Part shown: one piece after another, positions 27,020 through 35,383 of the stretch
Layout: the number at the start of each line of letters is the position of its first letter
Position numbering within the stretch: position 1 is the stretch's first letter
From: Gillisia sp.
GTDB lineage: Bacteria > Bacteroidota > Bacteroidia > Flavobacteriales > Flavobacteriaceae
Direction: 5' to 3'
Length of the DNA: 64,000 bases
Assembly: GCA_024635655.1 (NCBI GenBank)
Contig: JAGXIL010000062.1
Span: 62,001-126,000 of the forward strand
Notes under the pieces: generated by a model
Told to the model about the DNA's origin: nothing
Seen by the model: only the letters and a program-made list of their open reading frames with translations
Database searches by the model: none
Translations under genes and position numbers: made by a program

Positions 27020-28032
27020 TGAAGGTAAAGCACAATACCTCCCTTAAATCCTTTAATACATTTGGCATAGATGTCAATGCCCGTACCTTCATTAAGGCAG
27101 CTTCCCTCAAAGACCTGAAAGATGCATTAAAACAAAACTATTCTGAAGATCTTTTTATTTTAGGAGGAGGGAGCAACATGCTTCTAACCCGGGACATCAA
27201 TGCTACGGTGCTTCATATTGACATAAAAGGCAAAGAAGTTTTGGAAGTAAGTGAAGATCATGTTTTGATTAGGGTAAATGCAGGGGAAAATTGGCATGAT
27301 GTGGTTTTATGGACCTTGGAAAACAATTGGGGTGGCTTTGAAAATCTTTCCCTAATTCCCGGAAATATTGGCACTACACCTATCCAAAATATCGGAGCTT
27401 ATGGAGTGGAGATCAAAGACAATTTGGTTTCAGTAAAAGCTATAGACATTCAAACCCTGGAGGAGGTAGAATTCAATAATGAGGACTGCGAATTTGGGTA
27501 CAGAGATTCCGTCTTTAAAAATAAATACAAAGGGAAATACATTATAACCAGTGTTAATTTCAGGCTCACGACCAAAAATCATAAATTAAGCACCAACTAT
27601 GGAGCTATACAGGAGGTATTTAAACAAAAAGGTGTTTCCAATCCCTCTGTTAAGGATATTTCAAATGCCGTAATAGAAATCAGGCAACAAAAATTACCAG
27701 ATCCAAAGATCCTTGGAAATAGTGGGAGTTTTTTTAAAAATCCTGTGGTAAGTATTGAGAAACTTACAGAATTACAAAGGATCCATCCAGAAATCCCGTT
27801 TTATAAAATATCTGAGAAAGAGGTGAAAATTCCTGCAGGCTGGTTAATAGAAAGTGTTGGACTAAAAGGGTACAGAGAAGGTGATGCCGGTGTTCATAAA
27901 AATCAGGCTTTAGTGTTAGTTAATTACGGGGCAGCAACGGGTCACGAGATCCTAAGTCTTTCCAAAAAAGTTCAAAAGAAGATTTTGAAACATTTTCAAA
28001 TTGAATTACAGCCCGAAGTAAATATCTTTTAG
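27019..28032 (+). CDS. murB: UDP-N-acetylenolpyruvoylglucosamine reductase
   Basis: 337 residues. Reduces UDP-GlcNAc-enolpyruvate to UDP-MurNAc with NADPH and FAD. The FAD-binding motif LGGGSNMLL, IPGNIGTTPIQNIGAYG, the catalytic Ser in GNSGSFFKNP and the C-terminal AGWLIESVGLKGYREGDAG and KNQALVLVN are all present. The long form and Tyr-containing loop match type I (E. coli-like) MurB. It overlaps the aminotransferase by one base and ends before a strong bidirectional terminator. With ddl it marks peptidoglycan precursor synthesis. Confidence 0.96.
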   Translation: MKVKHNTSLKSFNTFGIDVNARTFIKAASLKDLKDALKQNYSEDLFILGGGSNMLLTRDINATVLHIDIKGKEVLEVSEDHVLIRVNAGENWHDVVLWTLENNWGGFENLSLIPGNIGTTPIQNIGAYGVEIKDNLVSVKAIDIQTLEEVEFNNEDCEFGYRDSVFKNKYKGKYIITSVNFRLTTKNHKLSTNYGAIQEVFKQKGVSNPSVKDISNAVIEIRQQKLPDPKILGNSGSFFKNPVVSIEKLTELQRIHPEIPFYKISEKEVKIPAGWLIESVGLKGYREGDAGVHKNQALVLVNYGAATGHEILSLSKKVQKKILKHFQIELQPEVNIF

Positions 28033-28040
28033 TATAAATG

Positions 28041-28084
28041 AGCATAAAAAAAGGTTGACAAATTTGTCAACCTTTTTTTATGCT
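28041..28084. terminator. 44-bp perfect palindrome acting as bidirectional terminator
   Basis: Bases 28041-28062 (AGCATAAAAAAAGGTTGACA then AA) are the exact reverse complement of 28063-28084. A-run on one side and T-run on the other give poly-U tails in both directions between converging murB and the FAS1 gene. Confidence 0.9.
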
Positions 28085-28096
28085 TAAAATTAAACC

Positions 28097-28978
28097 TTAT
28101 CTGGAATTTCCGGTATTGGTAGTAGTATTATTGGTACCGGTATTATTTGTCGATCTGTTTCCCGCTGCATTTTGCCCGGGATCACTCGGCATTAATACCC
28201 TGTCTATTACGTGAACAACTCCGTCTGAGGCACCTGAATCAGTCTCAATAATTCTTGCTTCATTCCCGGAAGCATCCCGTAATATAATTTCATCTCCGTC
28301 AAGAACCGCAGTTATGTTTTCTCCCTGCATTGTTCTTATGGTATGGGTTCCATTAGCCTGAATTTGACTTCTTAGATCTTCTTCAGTTAGCCTTTCTTCC
28401 ACCATAAGGTAATTCATAGAAGCGGCATTTCTGTCTCTGTTCTGATCATCCATCATTTCATTTCTCTGGGCCTCAGTAAGACTCTCGTAAGCATCATTAG
28501 ATGGCGCAAAGATGGTATAGGTCACTGAGGTTTGACCGGTGGCCTGTCCCTGGCCGGTCGTTGTTTGATTTTGTCCGGTAGTTGTTTGATTCTGTCCGGT
28601 GGTAGTACCTTGATCTGTTGTAGTACCTTGATCTGTTGTACCAGTGGTAGTACCCTGACCTGAAGTTGTAGCTGTTCCCTGGTCTGTGGTACCAGTTGTA
28701 CCTTCCGTAGCCATAGCACCTTCACGATTTGTTCGGTTCCAGTTGTCTGTCACCTGATTTCTCTCCATGTTCTCACTAAAAGTAGAAAGATTCCGGTTGT
28801 CTCGAATTCTGGTTGACACGTAATTGTCATCATCCATGGTAGTTCTAAGTTCTGAATCTGTTGTTTCAGATTCCATTACTTCCACATCATCATCTAGTCC
28901 TCTTTCGTTGTTACGACATGAGGTAAAGGCAATCCCTCCTGATAGAACTGCAATTATTAAAAATTTACTTAGTTTCAT
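28097..28978 (-). CDS. FAS1 (fasciclin) domain lipoprotein with Thr/Gln/Gly repeat linker
   Basis: 293 residues. A lipoprotein signal MKLSKFLIIAVLSGGIAFTSC is followed by an acidic region, then a low-complexity linker of about 55 residues made of TTDQG, TTTGQNQ and similar units. The FAS1 domain follows: YTIFAPSNDAYESLTEAQRN is the H1 box and GVVHVIDRVLMPSD the H2 box. FAS1 domains mediate adhesion in secreted and surface proteins. The C terminus is Asn/Thr-rich. The repeats are nearly exact at the DNA level (tandem 18- and 21-bp units), so the linker length may vary between strains. A palindromic operator-like site lies 38 bp upstream. Confidence 0.85.
   Translation of the reverse strand: MKLSKFLIIAVLSGGIAFTSCRNNERGLDDDVEVMESETTDSELRTTMDDDNYVSTRIRDNRNLSTFSENMERNQVTDNWNRTNREGAMATEGTTGTTDQGTATTSGQGTTTGTTDQGTTTDQGTTTGQNQTTTGQNQTTTGQGQATGQTSVTYTIFAPSNDAYESLTEAQRNEMMDDQNRDRNAASMNYLMVEERLTEEDLRSQIQANGTHTIRTMQGENITAVLDGDEIILRDASGNEARIIETDSGASDGVVHVIDRVLMPSDPGQNAAGNRSTNNTGTNNTTTNTGNSR
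28561..28638. repeat. Tandem repeats inside the FAS1 linker
   Basis: Two 21-bp units (28561-28581, 28582-28602; two mismatches) are followed by two identical 18-bp units TAGTACCTTGATCTGTTG (28603-28620, 28621-28638). All units are multiples of three, so slippage would keep the frame. Confidence 0.9.
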
Positions 28979-29015
28979 AATTACTGTTTTTGTTGAATTA
29001 GTGAGGCTAATTTAC

Positions 29016-29037
29016 TTTGCAATGTCAACATTGTAAA
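29016..29037. promoter_or_regulatory. 22-bp operator-like inverted repeat upstream of the FAS1 gene
   Basis: TTTGCAATGT (29016-29025), a 2-bp spacer, then ACATTGTAAA (29028-29037); nine of ten positions are complementary. It sits 38 bp before the FAS1 start and about 110 bp before the divergent small gene. Confidence 0.45.
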
Positions 29038-29119
29038 CGTATTGCGTTTAAACTTTAGTTAAATAGTGTAAAGGTTATATTAATTAGGTATTACATTTTT
29101 AGAGACCCTTTTTTATTCT

Positions 29120-29127
29120 TATTTTTG
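29120..29127 (+). promoter_or_regulatory. Candidate -7 box TATTTTTG for the Cys protein-GT2-sigma operon
   Basis: A perfect TAnnTTTG match 18 nt before the ATG at 29146. Confidence 0.6.
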
Positions 29128-29145
29128 CAATAAGAGAAAAAAGCT

Positions 29146-29352
29146 ATGAAACTTTTAATAATAACTATAATTCTTTTGGCACTTGCATTTGCCGGAATTG
29201 CAATTAAAATTCTGGGTAAAAAGGACGGAAAATTTGCAGGCACTTGTGCAAGTCAAAATCCATTTCTAAACAAAGACGGTGAGGCTTGCAGTTTTTGCGG
29301 TAAGCTACCAGATGAAGCTAAAGACTGCTCAGATACTAAGAAGATCAATTAG
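29146..29352 (+). CDS. Small membrane-anchored cysteine-containing protein
   Basis: 68 residues. One N-terminal membrane segment (LLIITIILLALAFAGIAIKI) is followed by a short soluble part with four cysteines: GTCASQNPFLN, then EACSFCGKLPDEAKDCSD. The C-x-x-C pair could bind metal or form a disulphide. Similar short membrane or secreted proteins with this layout are widespread and uncharacterised in Flavobacteriaceae. It is the first gene of an operon with a glycosyltransferase 5 bp downstream. Confidence 0.75.
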   Translation: MKLLIITIILLALAFAGIAIKILGKKDGKFAGTCASQNPFLNKDGEACSFCGKLPDEAKDCSDTKKIN

Positions 29353-29357
29353 TATAT

Positions 29358-30461
29358 ATGGCAATAACTTTATTTGTTCTGTTTATAATCATTGCGCTTA
29401 TCAATATCCTATTTTACATAGGATATTTTAGTTTTGCTTCTGCTTCACCCGTTACTCAACCTTCGGGAAAAACACCAATATCTGTTATTGTTTGTGCAAA
29501 GAACGAAGCTGAAAATCTGGAGAGATTTATTCCTGCTATATTAAAACAAAATTATCCTGATTTTGAAGTGGTCATTATTAATGACGCTTCTACAGATAAT
29601 ACGTTGGAGATTATAAAGCATTTTCAAAATAAGGATAGCAGGGTAAAACTGGTGGATGTTCAAAATAATGAAGCTTTTTGGGGAAAGAAAAAATATGCCT
29701 TAACATTGGGAATAAAAAAAGCTTTAAATCCATATCTTCTGTTTACTGATGCAGATTGCGCTCCTGAAACAGATCTCTGGATCGAAAATATGACTTCTCA
29801 TTTCCAGGAAGAAAAATCTATAATATTAGGATACGGTGGGTATTTCAAGGAAAAATTTTCTTTGCTCAACAAATTAATTCGATTTGAAACTCTTTTCACT
29901 GCTATTCAATACTTTTCTTACGCTAAACTAGGAATTCCCTATATGGGAGTAGGCAGAAACCTTGCCTATACTACCTCAGAATTTTATGCACAAAATGGAT
30001 TTGCCACTCACCTTCATGTGCGGTCAGGTGATGATGACCTTTTCGTCAATCAAGCTGCAACCAATGATAACACTGCCATTTGTTTTAATAAAGAGGCTAT
30101 AACCCGAAGTATTCCCAATTTAACATTCAGAGGTTGGTATAATCAAAAGAGGCGGCACGTTTCAACCGCCCGGTTATATAAACCCCTACACCAATTTTTA
30201 TTAGGCACCTTCTTTGTTACGCAGCTCTTTTTTTGGGTCCTGGTAATTGGATTACTACTTTTTCAGGTGTACTGGGAAGTAGTACTTGCAATCTTCCTTA
30301 TAAGGTTGGTAATACAATATATTGTCTTTTGGAAATCTGCCAAAAAACTGAATGAAATGGATATTGTTTGGATGATCCCTCTCCTTGACCTGTTTTTAGT
30401 ATTCACGCAATTTGGTATCTTTAGTACAAATCTTATCTCAAAACCTTCTAATTGGAAATAA
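29358..30461 (+). CDS. Family 2 glycosyltransferase, membrane-anchored
   Basis: 367 residues. An N-terminal membrane helix, then the GT-A domain: ISVIVCAKNEAENLERFIP, VVIINDASTDNTLEI, and the metal-binding D-x-D in LFTDADCAPETD. RSGDDDLFVNQA and a Q-x-x-R-R-like QKRRHVS follow, then three to four C-terminal helices. This layout suggests a processive or polyprenyl-linked transfer, but the sugar is not known. Only 5 bp separate it from the upstream Cys protein, and it overlaps the sigma-factor gene by 10 bp. Confidence 0.85.
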   Translation: MAITLFVLFIIIALINILFYIGYFSFASASPVTQPSGKTPISVIVCAKNEAENLERFIPAILKQNYPDFEVVIINDASTDNTLEIIKHFQNKDSRVKLVDVQNNEAFWGKKKYALTLGIKKALNPYLLFTDADCAPETDLWIENMTSHFQEEKSIILGYGGYFKEKFSLLNKLIRFETLFTAIQYFSYAKLGIPYMGVGRNLAYTTSEFYAQNGFATHLHVRSGDDDLFVNQAATNDNTAICFNKEAITRSIPNLTFRGWYNQKRRHVSTARLYKPLHQFLLGTFFVTQLFFWVLVIGLLLFQVYWEVVLAIFLIRLVIQYIVFWKSAKKLNEMDIVWMIPLLDLFLVFTQFGIFSTNLISKPSNWK

Positions 30462-31024
30462 ATAAGGCCCCTCTCCTGCACCAGATAGAACAAGCCAGAG
30501 CGGGCCAGCAGGCAGCCTATAAGTATTTATTAGATACTTTTTGGGGAGAAGTATATGCTTTTCAGTTAAAAAGGACAAAAAATGAATATGATGCCGAGGA
30601 GATTACCATTCAAACATTTTCCAAGGCCTTTGATAAACTTTCTACATTTGATAATCAATATGTTTTTAAAACCTGGCTCATCACCATTTCCAAAAACATA
30701 CACATAGATCTGATCAGGAAAAAGAATGCCTCTATTCGTGGTAAAACTGCTGATGAATCTAATGAAAAGGTAAACCGGATTGCCGATGAAACTCCTTCCA
30801 TAGAAGATATTTTGATAAATGAGCAACACCTGGCCCAACTGCTAAGCGATATTAAACAATTGAAACCCCCTTATCAGGAAGTTATTAATCTCCGGTATTT
30901 TCAGGAAAAAACTTACAAGGAAATCGCTGCAGAACTTGATGAACCTCTAAATAATATTAAGGTCAAACTACTGAGGGCAAAAAAATTATTGTCTCAAATA
31001 ATTGAAACCAGGAGGGGGATGTAA
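30452..31024 (+). CDS. ECF-type RNA polymerase sigma factor, TTG start
   Basis: 190 residues. Region 2 (AYKYLLDTFWGEVYAFQLKR, DAEEITIQTFSKAFDKLSTF, FKTWLITISKNIHIDLIRKK) and region 4 (LAQLLSDIKQLKPPYQEVIN, KTYKEIAAELDEPLNNIKVK) of the sigma-70 family are both present, with no regions 1 or 3. There is no in-frame ATG before region 2, so the start is most likely the TTG at 30452, which lies inside the end of the GT2 gene, implying coupling. No anti-sigma gene follows; lipA comes next. What it controls is unknown. Confidence 0.88.
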   Translation: MEINKAPLLHQIEQARAGQQAAYKYLLDTFWGEVYAFQLKRTKNEYDAEEITIQTFSKAFDKLSTFDNQYVFKTWLITISKNIHIDLIRKKNASIRGKTADESNEKVNRIADETPSIEDILINEQHLAQLLSDIKQLKPPYQEVINLRYFQEKTYKEIAAELDEPLNNIKVKLLRAKKLLSQIIETRRGM

Positions 31025-31071
31025 CATTAAAAGTTGAGGCCTCTCAGTTTATACATTTCGTCATATTATTG

Positions 31072-31079
31072 TATCTTTG
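31072..31079 (+). promoter_or_regulatory. Candidate -7 box TATCTTTG for lipA
   Basis: A perfect TAnnTTTG match 17 nt before the ATG at 31097, supporting that start. Confidence 0.6.
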
Positions 31080-31096
31080 GATCCAAGAATTTTACT

Positions 31097-31969
31097 ATGA
31101 GTACAGATACTTTAACTATACAAAAACCGGCTCCAAAACCAAAATGGCTAAGAGTAAAACTTCCCACAGGAAAAAAATACAGTGATCTTAGAGGCCTAGT
31201 AGATAAGTATGACCTGCATACTATTTGCACCTCTGGAAGCTGTCCTAATATGGGGGAATGCTGGAGTGAAGGAACTGCCACTTTTATGATCCTTGGAAAT
31301 GTTTGTACCAGGTCCTGCGGTTTTTGCGGTGTTAAAACCGGAAGGCCCCAAACGGTAGACTGGGATGAACCTGAAAAAGTCGCACGATCTATAAAACTCA
31401 TGCAAATCAAACACGCTGTTATAACCAGTGTGGATCGTGATGATCTCAAAGATATGGGTTCTATTCTGTGGGCGGAAACTGTTAAAGCGATTCGCCGAAT
31501 GAATCCGGAAACCACATTAGAAACGCTTATTCCGGATTTTCAGGGGAATGAAAGGAATATTGACAGAATTATAGATGTTCATCCTGAAGTAGTTTCCCAC
31601 AATATGGAAACTGTAAAACGTTTGACCCGGGAAGTAAGAATACAGGCCAAATATGAACGCAGCCTTGGGGTTTTACAGTATTTAAAGGATCAGGGCATTA
31701 CCCGAACTAAATCAGGCATCATGCTTGGTTTGGGGGAAAAAGAAGAAGAGGTGATCCAAACCCTTCACGATCTTAGAAGTGTGGGCCTTGACATCGTAAC
31801 GATCGGGCAATATTTACAACCCAGTAAAAAGCATTTACCTGTAAAGCAATTTATAACTCCAGACCAGTTTAAAAAATACGAGACCATTGGCTTAGAATTA
31901 GGATTCCGCCACGTTGAAAGCGGCCCCCTTGTAAGATCATCATACAAAGCACAAAAACACCTAACATAA
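31097..31969 (+). CDS. lipA: Lipoyl synthase
   Basis: 290 residues. Radical-SAM enzyme that inserts two sulphurs into octanoyl groups on lipoyl domains. The auxiliary cluster ligands lie in [12 protein letters not shown]; the radical-SAM cluster is C-x3-C-x2-C in [10 protein letters not shown] (about residue 71). The C-terminal RSSYKA carries the family R-S-S-Y. The start at 31097 ([20 protein letters not shown]) is chosen because it follows a -7 box and fits the family. gap follows after 17 bp, so the two may be cotranscribed. Confidence 0.97.
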   Translation: MSTDTLTIQKPAPKPKWLRVKLPTGKKYSDLRGLVDKYDLHTICTSGSCPNMGECWSEGTATFMILGNVCTRSCGFCGVKTGRPQTVDWDEPEKVARSIKLMQIKHAVITSVDRDDLKDMGSILWAETVKAIRRMNPETTLETLIPDFQGNERNIDRIIDVHPEVVSHNMETVKRLTREVRIQAKYERSLGVLQYLKDQGITRTKSGIMLGLGEKEEEVIQTLHDLRSVGLDIVTIGQYLQPSKKHLPVKQFITPDQFKKYETIGLELGFRHVESGPLVRSSYKAQKHLT

Positions 31970-31986
31970 ATCTCTCCTCCTGCCAA

Positions 31987-32994
31987 ATGGCTGAAAAAAT
32001 AAGAATTGCCATTAATGGCTTTGGCCGCATAGGCCGTAACCTGTTGAGGCTGTTGATAGATCATCCCACAATAGAAATAGCAGCAATAAATGATATTGCT
32101 GATGCAGCCACTCTTGCACATTTATTAGAATATGACAGCATTCACGGAAGGTTAATAGCAGAAATAACCTCTTCGTCCCAAAAATTAATTTTGAATGGGA
32201 AAGAAATACCTCTGCTTAATTTTTCGCACCCCCGGGATATAAACTGGGGAGATTATCAGGTAGATTACGTTATTGAATCTTCAGGTAAATTTAAAAAAAC
32301 TCCTGATCTTGAATCCCATTTAAGCACAGGGGTGAAAACAGTTATACTCGCAGTTCCACCGGAAGATGAAAATATAAAAATGGTGGTCATGGGAGTTAAT
32401 GAAAAAATTCTTGACGGAAATGAAAGAATTATTTCCAATGCATCTTGCACTACCAACAATGCTGCTCCAATGCTGGATGTTATTCACAGGCATTTTGGTG
32501 TCAAACATGCTTATATTTCAACCATACACTCTTATACCTCAGATCAAAGCCTGCACGATAAACCCCACCGCGACCTGAGGAGGTCCCGTGCAGCTACCCA
32601 ATCTATTATTCCTACCACAACCGGAGCTGCCAAAGCACTAACCAAAGTTTTTCCGGATCTTAAAGATGTAATAGGCGGATGTGGGATAAGGGTTCCTGTT
32701 CCTAATGGTTCCCTTACAGATATGACCCTGAATGTCAATAAGTCTACGACCATTGAAGAAGTAAATAAGGTATTTGAGGAAGCATCAAATACCTACTTGA
32801 AAGGGTTTTTAAGTTTCACCCGGGAACCCCTTGTCTCTGTAGACATTATAGGTGATACCCACTCCTGCATATTTGATTCACAAATGACTTCGGTAATAGG
32901 GGGTGATTTAATCAAATTGATTGGTTGGTATGATAATGAAATTGGATATTCAAGCCGACTTATAGATTTAATTTCTTTCGTTTCAAAGAAATAA
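31987..32994 (+). CDS. gap: Glyceraldehyde-3-phosphate dehydrogenase
   Basis: 335 residues. NAD-binding motif NGFGRIGRN at the N terminus, and IAAINDIADAATL where the Asp after Asn is typical of NAD use. The catalytic cysteine is in SNASCTTNNAAPM (about residue 153), with the phosphate site around HSYTSDQSLHDKPHRDLRRS. Acts in glycolysis or gluconeogenesis in the cytoplasm. The SYTSDQ/HDKPH loop identifies class I GAPDH. Close to lipA, which suggests shared expression. Whether a second gap exists elsewhere cannot be seen. Confidence 0.96.
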   Translation: MAEKIRIAINGFGRIGRNLLRLLIDHPTIEIAAINDIADAATLAHLLEYDSIHGRLIAEITSSSQKLILNGKEIPLLNFSHPRDINWGDYQVDYVIESSGKFKKTPDLESHLSTGVKTVILAVPPEDENIKMVVMGVNEKILDGNERIISNASCTTNNAAPMLDVIHRHFGVKHAYISTIHSYTSDQSLHDKPHRDLRRSRAATQSIIPTTTGAAKALTKVFPDLKDVIGGCGIRVPVPNGSLTDMTLNVNKSTTIEEVNKVFEEASNTYLKGFLSFTREPLVSVDIIGDTHSCIFDSQMTSVIGGDLIKLIGWYDNEIGYSSRLIDLISFVSKK

Positions 32995-32995
32995 C

Positions 32996-33003
32996 TATAT
33001 TTA
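32996..33003 (+). promoter_or_regulatory. Candidate -7 box TATATTTA for the hybrid kinase gene
   Basis: Near-consensus box 28 nt before the ATG at 33032, overlapping the end of gap by one codon's distance. Confidence 0.4.
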
Positions 33004-33031
33004 ACATTATTATTGACCAGCCACACCCCCA

Positions 33032-35263
33032 ATGAAGCACCTACTTTATTTGCTTATATTCCTACTAGGCTGTTACCCGGCTGCAGCATTTCAGGAAAAA
33101 AGTCAGGAAGAGATCTCAGATATAAATACTAATATACAGCGCTTGTTAAATGAGGCGGAAATATCTGTAAATGTTCTAAATTTTGAAAAAGCATTAGACC
33201 AGCTGAACCAGGCACTGGAACTCTCCAAACAAATTGACGATCAAAAATACATAGCGATGTCAAGCAGTGTATTATCTCAGCTGTTTTATATTCGCCACGA
33301 TTATGATCGCGCTATAACAGAGCTTCAAAGAGCAATAGTAATTCAGAGAGAGATCAATGACGATCCCGGCCTTGCCTATAGCTATTTAAATTATTCCAAG
33401 ATCTTCAATGCAAAAAATGATTTTGACCGGGCTTTTAAATATCTCACGCTGTCAGAAAATTATTATGCTAAAGAAAATAATGCTGAGTTTTTAGGAATTG
33501 TAAGTATTAACAGGGCCAGCATTTATTTAAATTCCGGAAATACAATTGAAAATGTAAACAATGCACTTGAAGAATTAAATAAAGCTGAAACTTATTTAGA
33601 GGAGAGTGACAATTTTTATGAAAAATCCCGAATGCATTATTTTCAAAGCCGGACTTATTTAATTAAGAAGGATTTTGACAGCGCCGAAAATGAAGCATTA
33701 AAATCTTTATCCGTTGCCAGGGCTAATAAATTTGGAAGTATGATCATGTCTTCCAACAAGTTGCTAAGTCAAATTTCTGAAATAAAAGGAGATTATGAAC
33801 AATCACTAAATTTTCTGAAAATAAGCGATAATGTAAGAGACTCGATCTATAACATGAACCGGGAGGCTTTGGCTCTAGATGCAAATACCAGGTATGGAGT
33901 TGATGCTATGAGGAATAATCTCAAGGAAATATCAAAACAAAATGCCGGCCTGGAACGTTCGTTAAAAGTAAATAAGTTAACTACCATATTGAGTGTGGCA
34001 TTAATTACGATCCTTTCCTTATTAACACTTTCTTTATATAAGAATAATAATTTAAGGGCCAGGGCAAATGATTTGCTTCAAAAGAAGAATGATGAACTTA
34101 CAATAGCAAAGGAAAATGCAGAAAAAGCGTCCCTGGCAAAAGCACAATTCCTCTCAACCATTACCCACGAATTACGAACTCCTCTATATGCGGTTACCGG
34201 CCTCACCCATTTGTTGCTGGAAGAAAGTCCAACCGAGAATCAAAAAGAGCATTTAAATTCCCTTAAATTTTCCGGGGAATATTTACTCTCTCTAATCAAT
34301 AATATTCTGGACCTCAATAAACTTGAAGCCCGTAAAGTTGAGATCCTTGAAACTTCATTTAATCTGGAGAAGCGAATATCAGATGTTTTGATCGCGCTGA
34401 AAAATTCTGCAGATGACAAGAACACTAAATTACACTTTGAATTTGATCCTGAAATACCAAAAAAATTAAAAGGGGACCCATTAAAGATTTCTCAGATTTT
34501 AATTAACTTAATAGGAAATTCCATAAAATTTACTGAAAATGGAGATATCTGGATAAATGTTAGCAGAGTTAATCAGGTAGGCCAGCAATTGTTTCTTCAC
34601 TTTGAGATCAGGGACAATGGAGAAGGTATAACAAAGGAAAAACAAAGCGCAATATTTGAGAATTTCACACAAGGTTCTCTTCAGATAAACCGAAAATTTG
34701 GGGGTACAGGTCTTGGCCTTTCCATTGTGAAGAATCTTCTTAACTTAATGAACAGTGAAATTCATTTGGATAGTGAATTAGGGAAAGGTTCAACTTTTAG
34801 TTTTGATCTTAAATTTGAAGCCTTTGAACCGGTAGTATCAAAATCTGGTAAGGTTCCAGCTGCTGTACTTTCCAATGATATCATGCACAATAAAAAGATC
34901 CTGATTGTTGAAGACAATAAGATCAACCAGATGATCACCCGTAAAATTCTTGAAAAACATCAGGTGGTTTGTGACGTTGCCGATAATGGTACCATAGCCA
35001 TTGAGAAGGTGAAAAATAATCATTTTGACCTTATACTAATGGATATTCACATGCCCGGTATCAGCGGAATTGAAGCAACTATTGAGATCAGGAAATTTGA
35101 TGATCAAATACCAATAGTAGCTCTTACTGCTGTAACACTGGATGAAAATCTCGATGAATTCTATTTGAACGGGTTTACAGATATTATTCCGAAACCCTAT
35201 AAGACAGAAGAATTTTTCCATAAAATAAATACCCACCTTGCTGCCAGTAATATTCCGGCCTAA
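33032..35263 (+). CDS. TPR-containing hybrid sensor histidine kinase/response regulator
   Basis: 743 residues. A signal peptide (MKHLLYLLIFLLGCYPAAA) leads a periplasmic TPR region (about residues 40-300). A membrane helix at about 314-336 is followed by a coiled coil. The HisKA H-box FLSTITHELRTPL holds the phospho-His near residue 378; the HATPase has the N-box INLIGNSIKFTEN (about 491), DNGEGI and GGTGLGLSIVKNLL. A C-terminal receiver (ILIVEDNKINQMITR ... LILMDIHMPG, phospho-Asp about 669; KPY at the end) completes a hybrid kinase. It lacks an output domain, so signal must pass to another protein. Signal and partner are unknown. Confidence 0.93.
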   Translation: MKHLLYLLIFLLGCYPAAAFQEKSQEEISDINTNIQRLLNEAEISVNVLNFEKALDQLNQALELSKQIDDQKYIAMSSSVLSQLFYIRHDYDRAITELQRAIVIQREINDDPGLAYSYLNYSKIFNAKNDFDRAFKYLTLSENYYAKENNAEFLGIVSINRASIYLNSGNTIENVNNALEELNKAETYLEESDNFYEKSRMHYFQSRTYLIKKDFDSAENEALKSLSVARANKFGSMIMSSNKLLSQISEIKGDYEQSLNFLKISDNVRDSIYNMNREALALDANTRYGVDAMRNNLKEISKQNAGLERSLKVNKLTTILSVALITILSLLTLSLYKNNNLRARANDLLQKKNDELTIAKENAEKASLAKAQFLSTITHELRTPLYAVTGLTHLLLEESPTENQKEHLNSLKFSGEYLLSLINNILDLNKLEARKVEILETSFNLEKRISDVLIALKNSADDKNTKLHFEFDPEIPKKLKGDPLKISQILINLIGNSIKFTENGDIWINVSRVNQVGQQLFLHFEIRDNGEGITKEKQSAIFENFTQGSLQINRKFGGTGLGLSIVKNLLNLMNSEIHLDSELGKGSTFSFDLKFEAFEPVVSKSGKVPAAVLSNDIMHNKKILIVEDNKINQMITRKILEKHQVVCDVADNGTIAIEKVKNNHFDLILMDIHMPGISGIEATIEIRKFDDQIPIVALTAVTLDENLDEFYLNGFTDIIPKPYKTEEFFHKINTHLAASNIPA

Positions 35264-35352
35264 AGTTTGGCATATTCTTTGAAAATATATGGTTAGTAGA
35301 ATTATATAAATCGCGCAAGCACGGAATTATATAGTTTGAATTAGCCGAAAGA

Positions 35353-35383
35353 AAAAATGAGGTGCAGAGTGCACCTCATTTTT
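35353..35383. terminator. Bidirectional terminator containing the lpxK stop codon
   Basis: AAAAATGAGGTGC (35353-35365) pairs perfectly with GCACCTCATTTTT (35371-35383) around a 5-nt loop. The lpxK stop codon (35376-35378, minus strand) lies in the right arm. Confidence 0.85.

Noticed and set aside
31066-31515. 149-residue antisense frame inside lipA
   Set aside because: Shadow of a conserved radical-SAM gene; no promoter seen.
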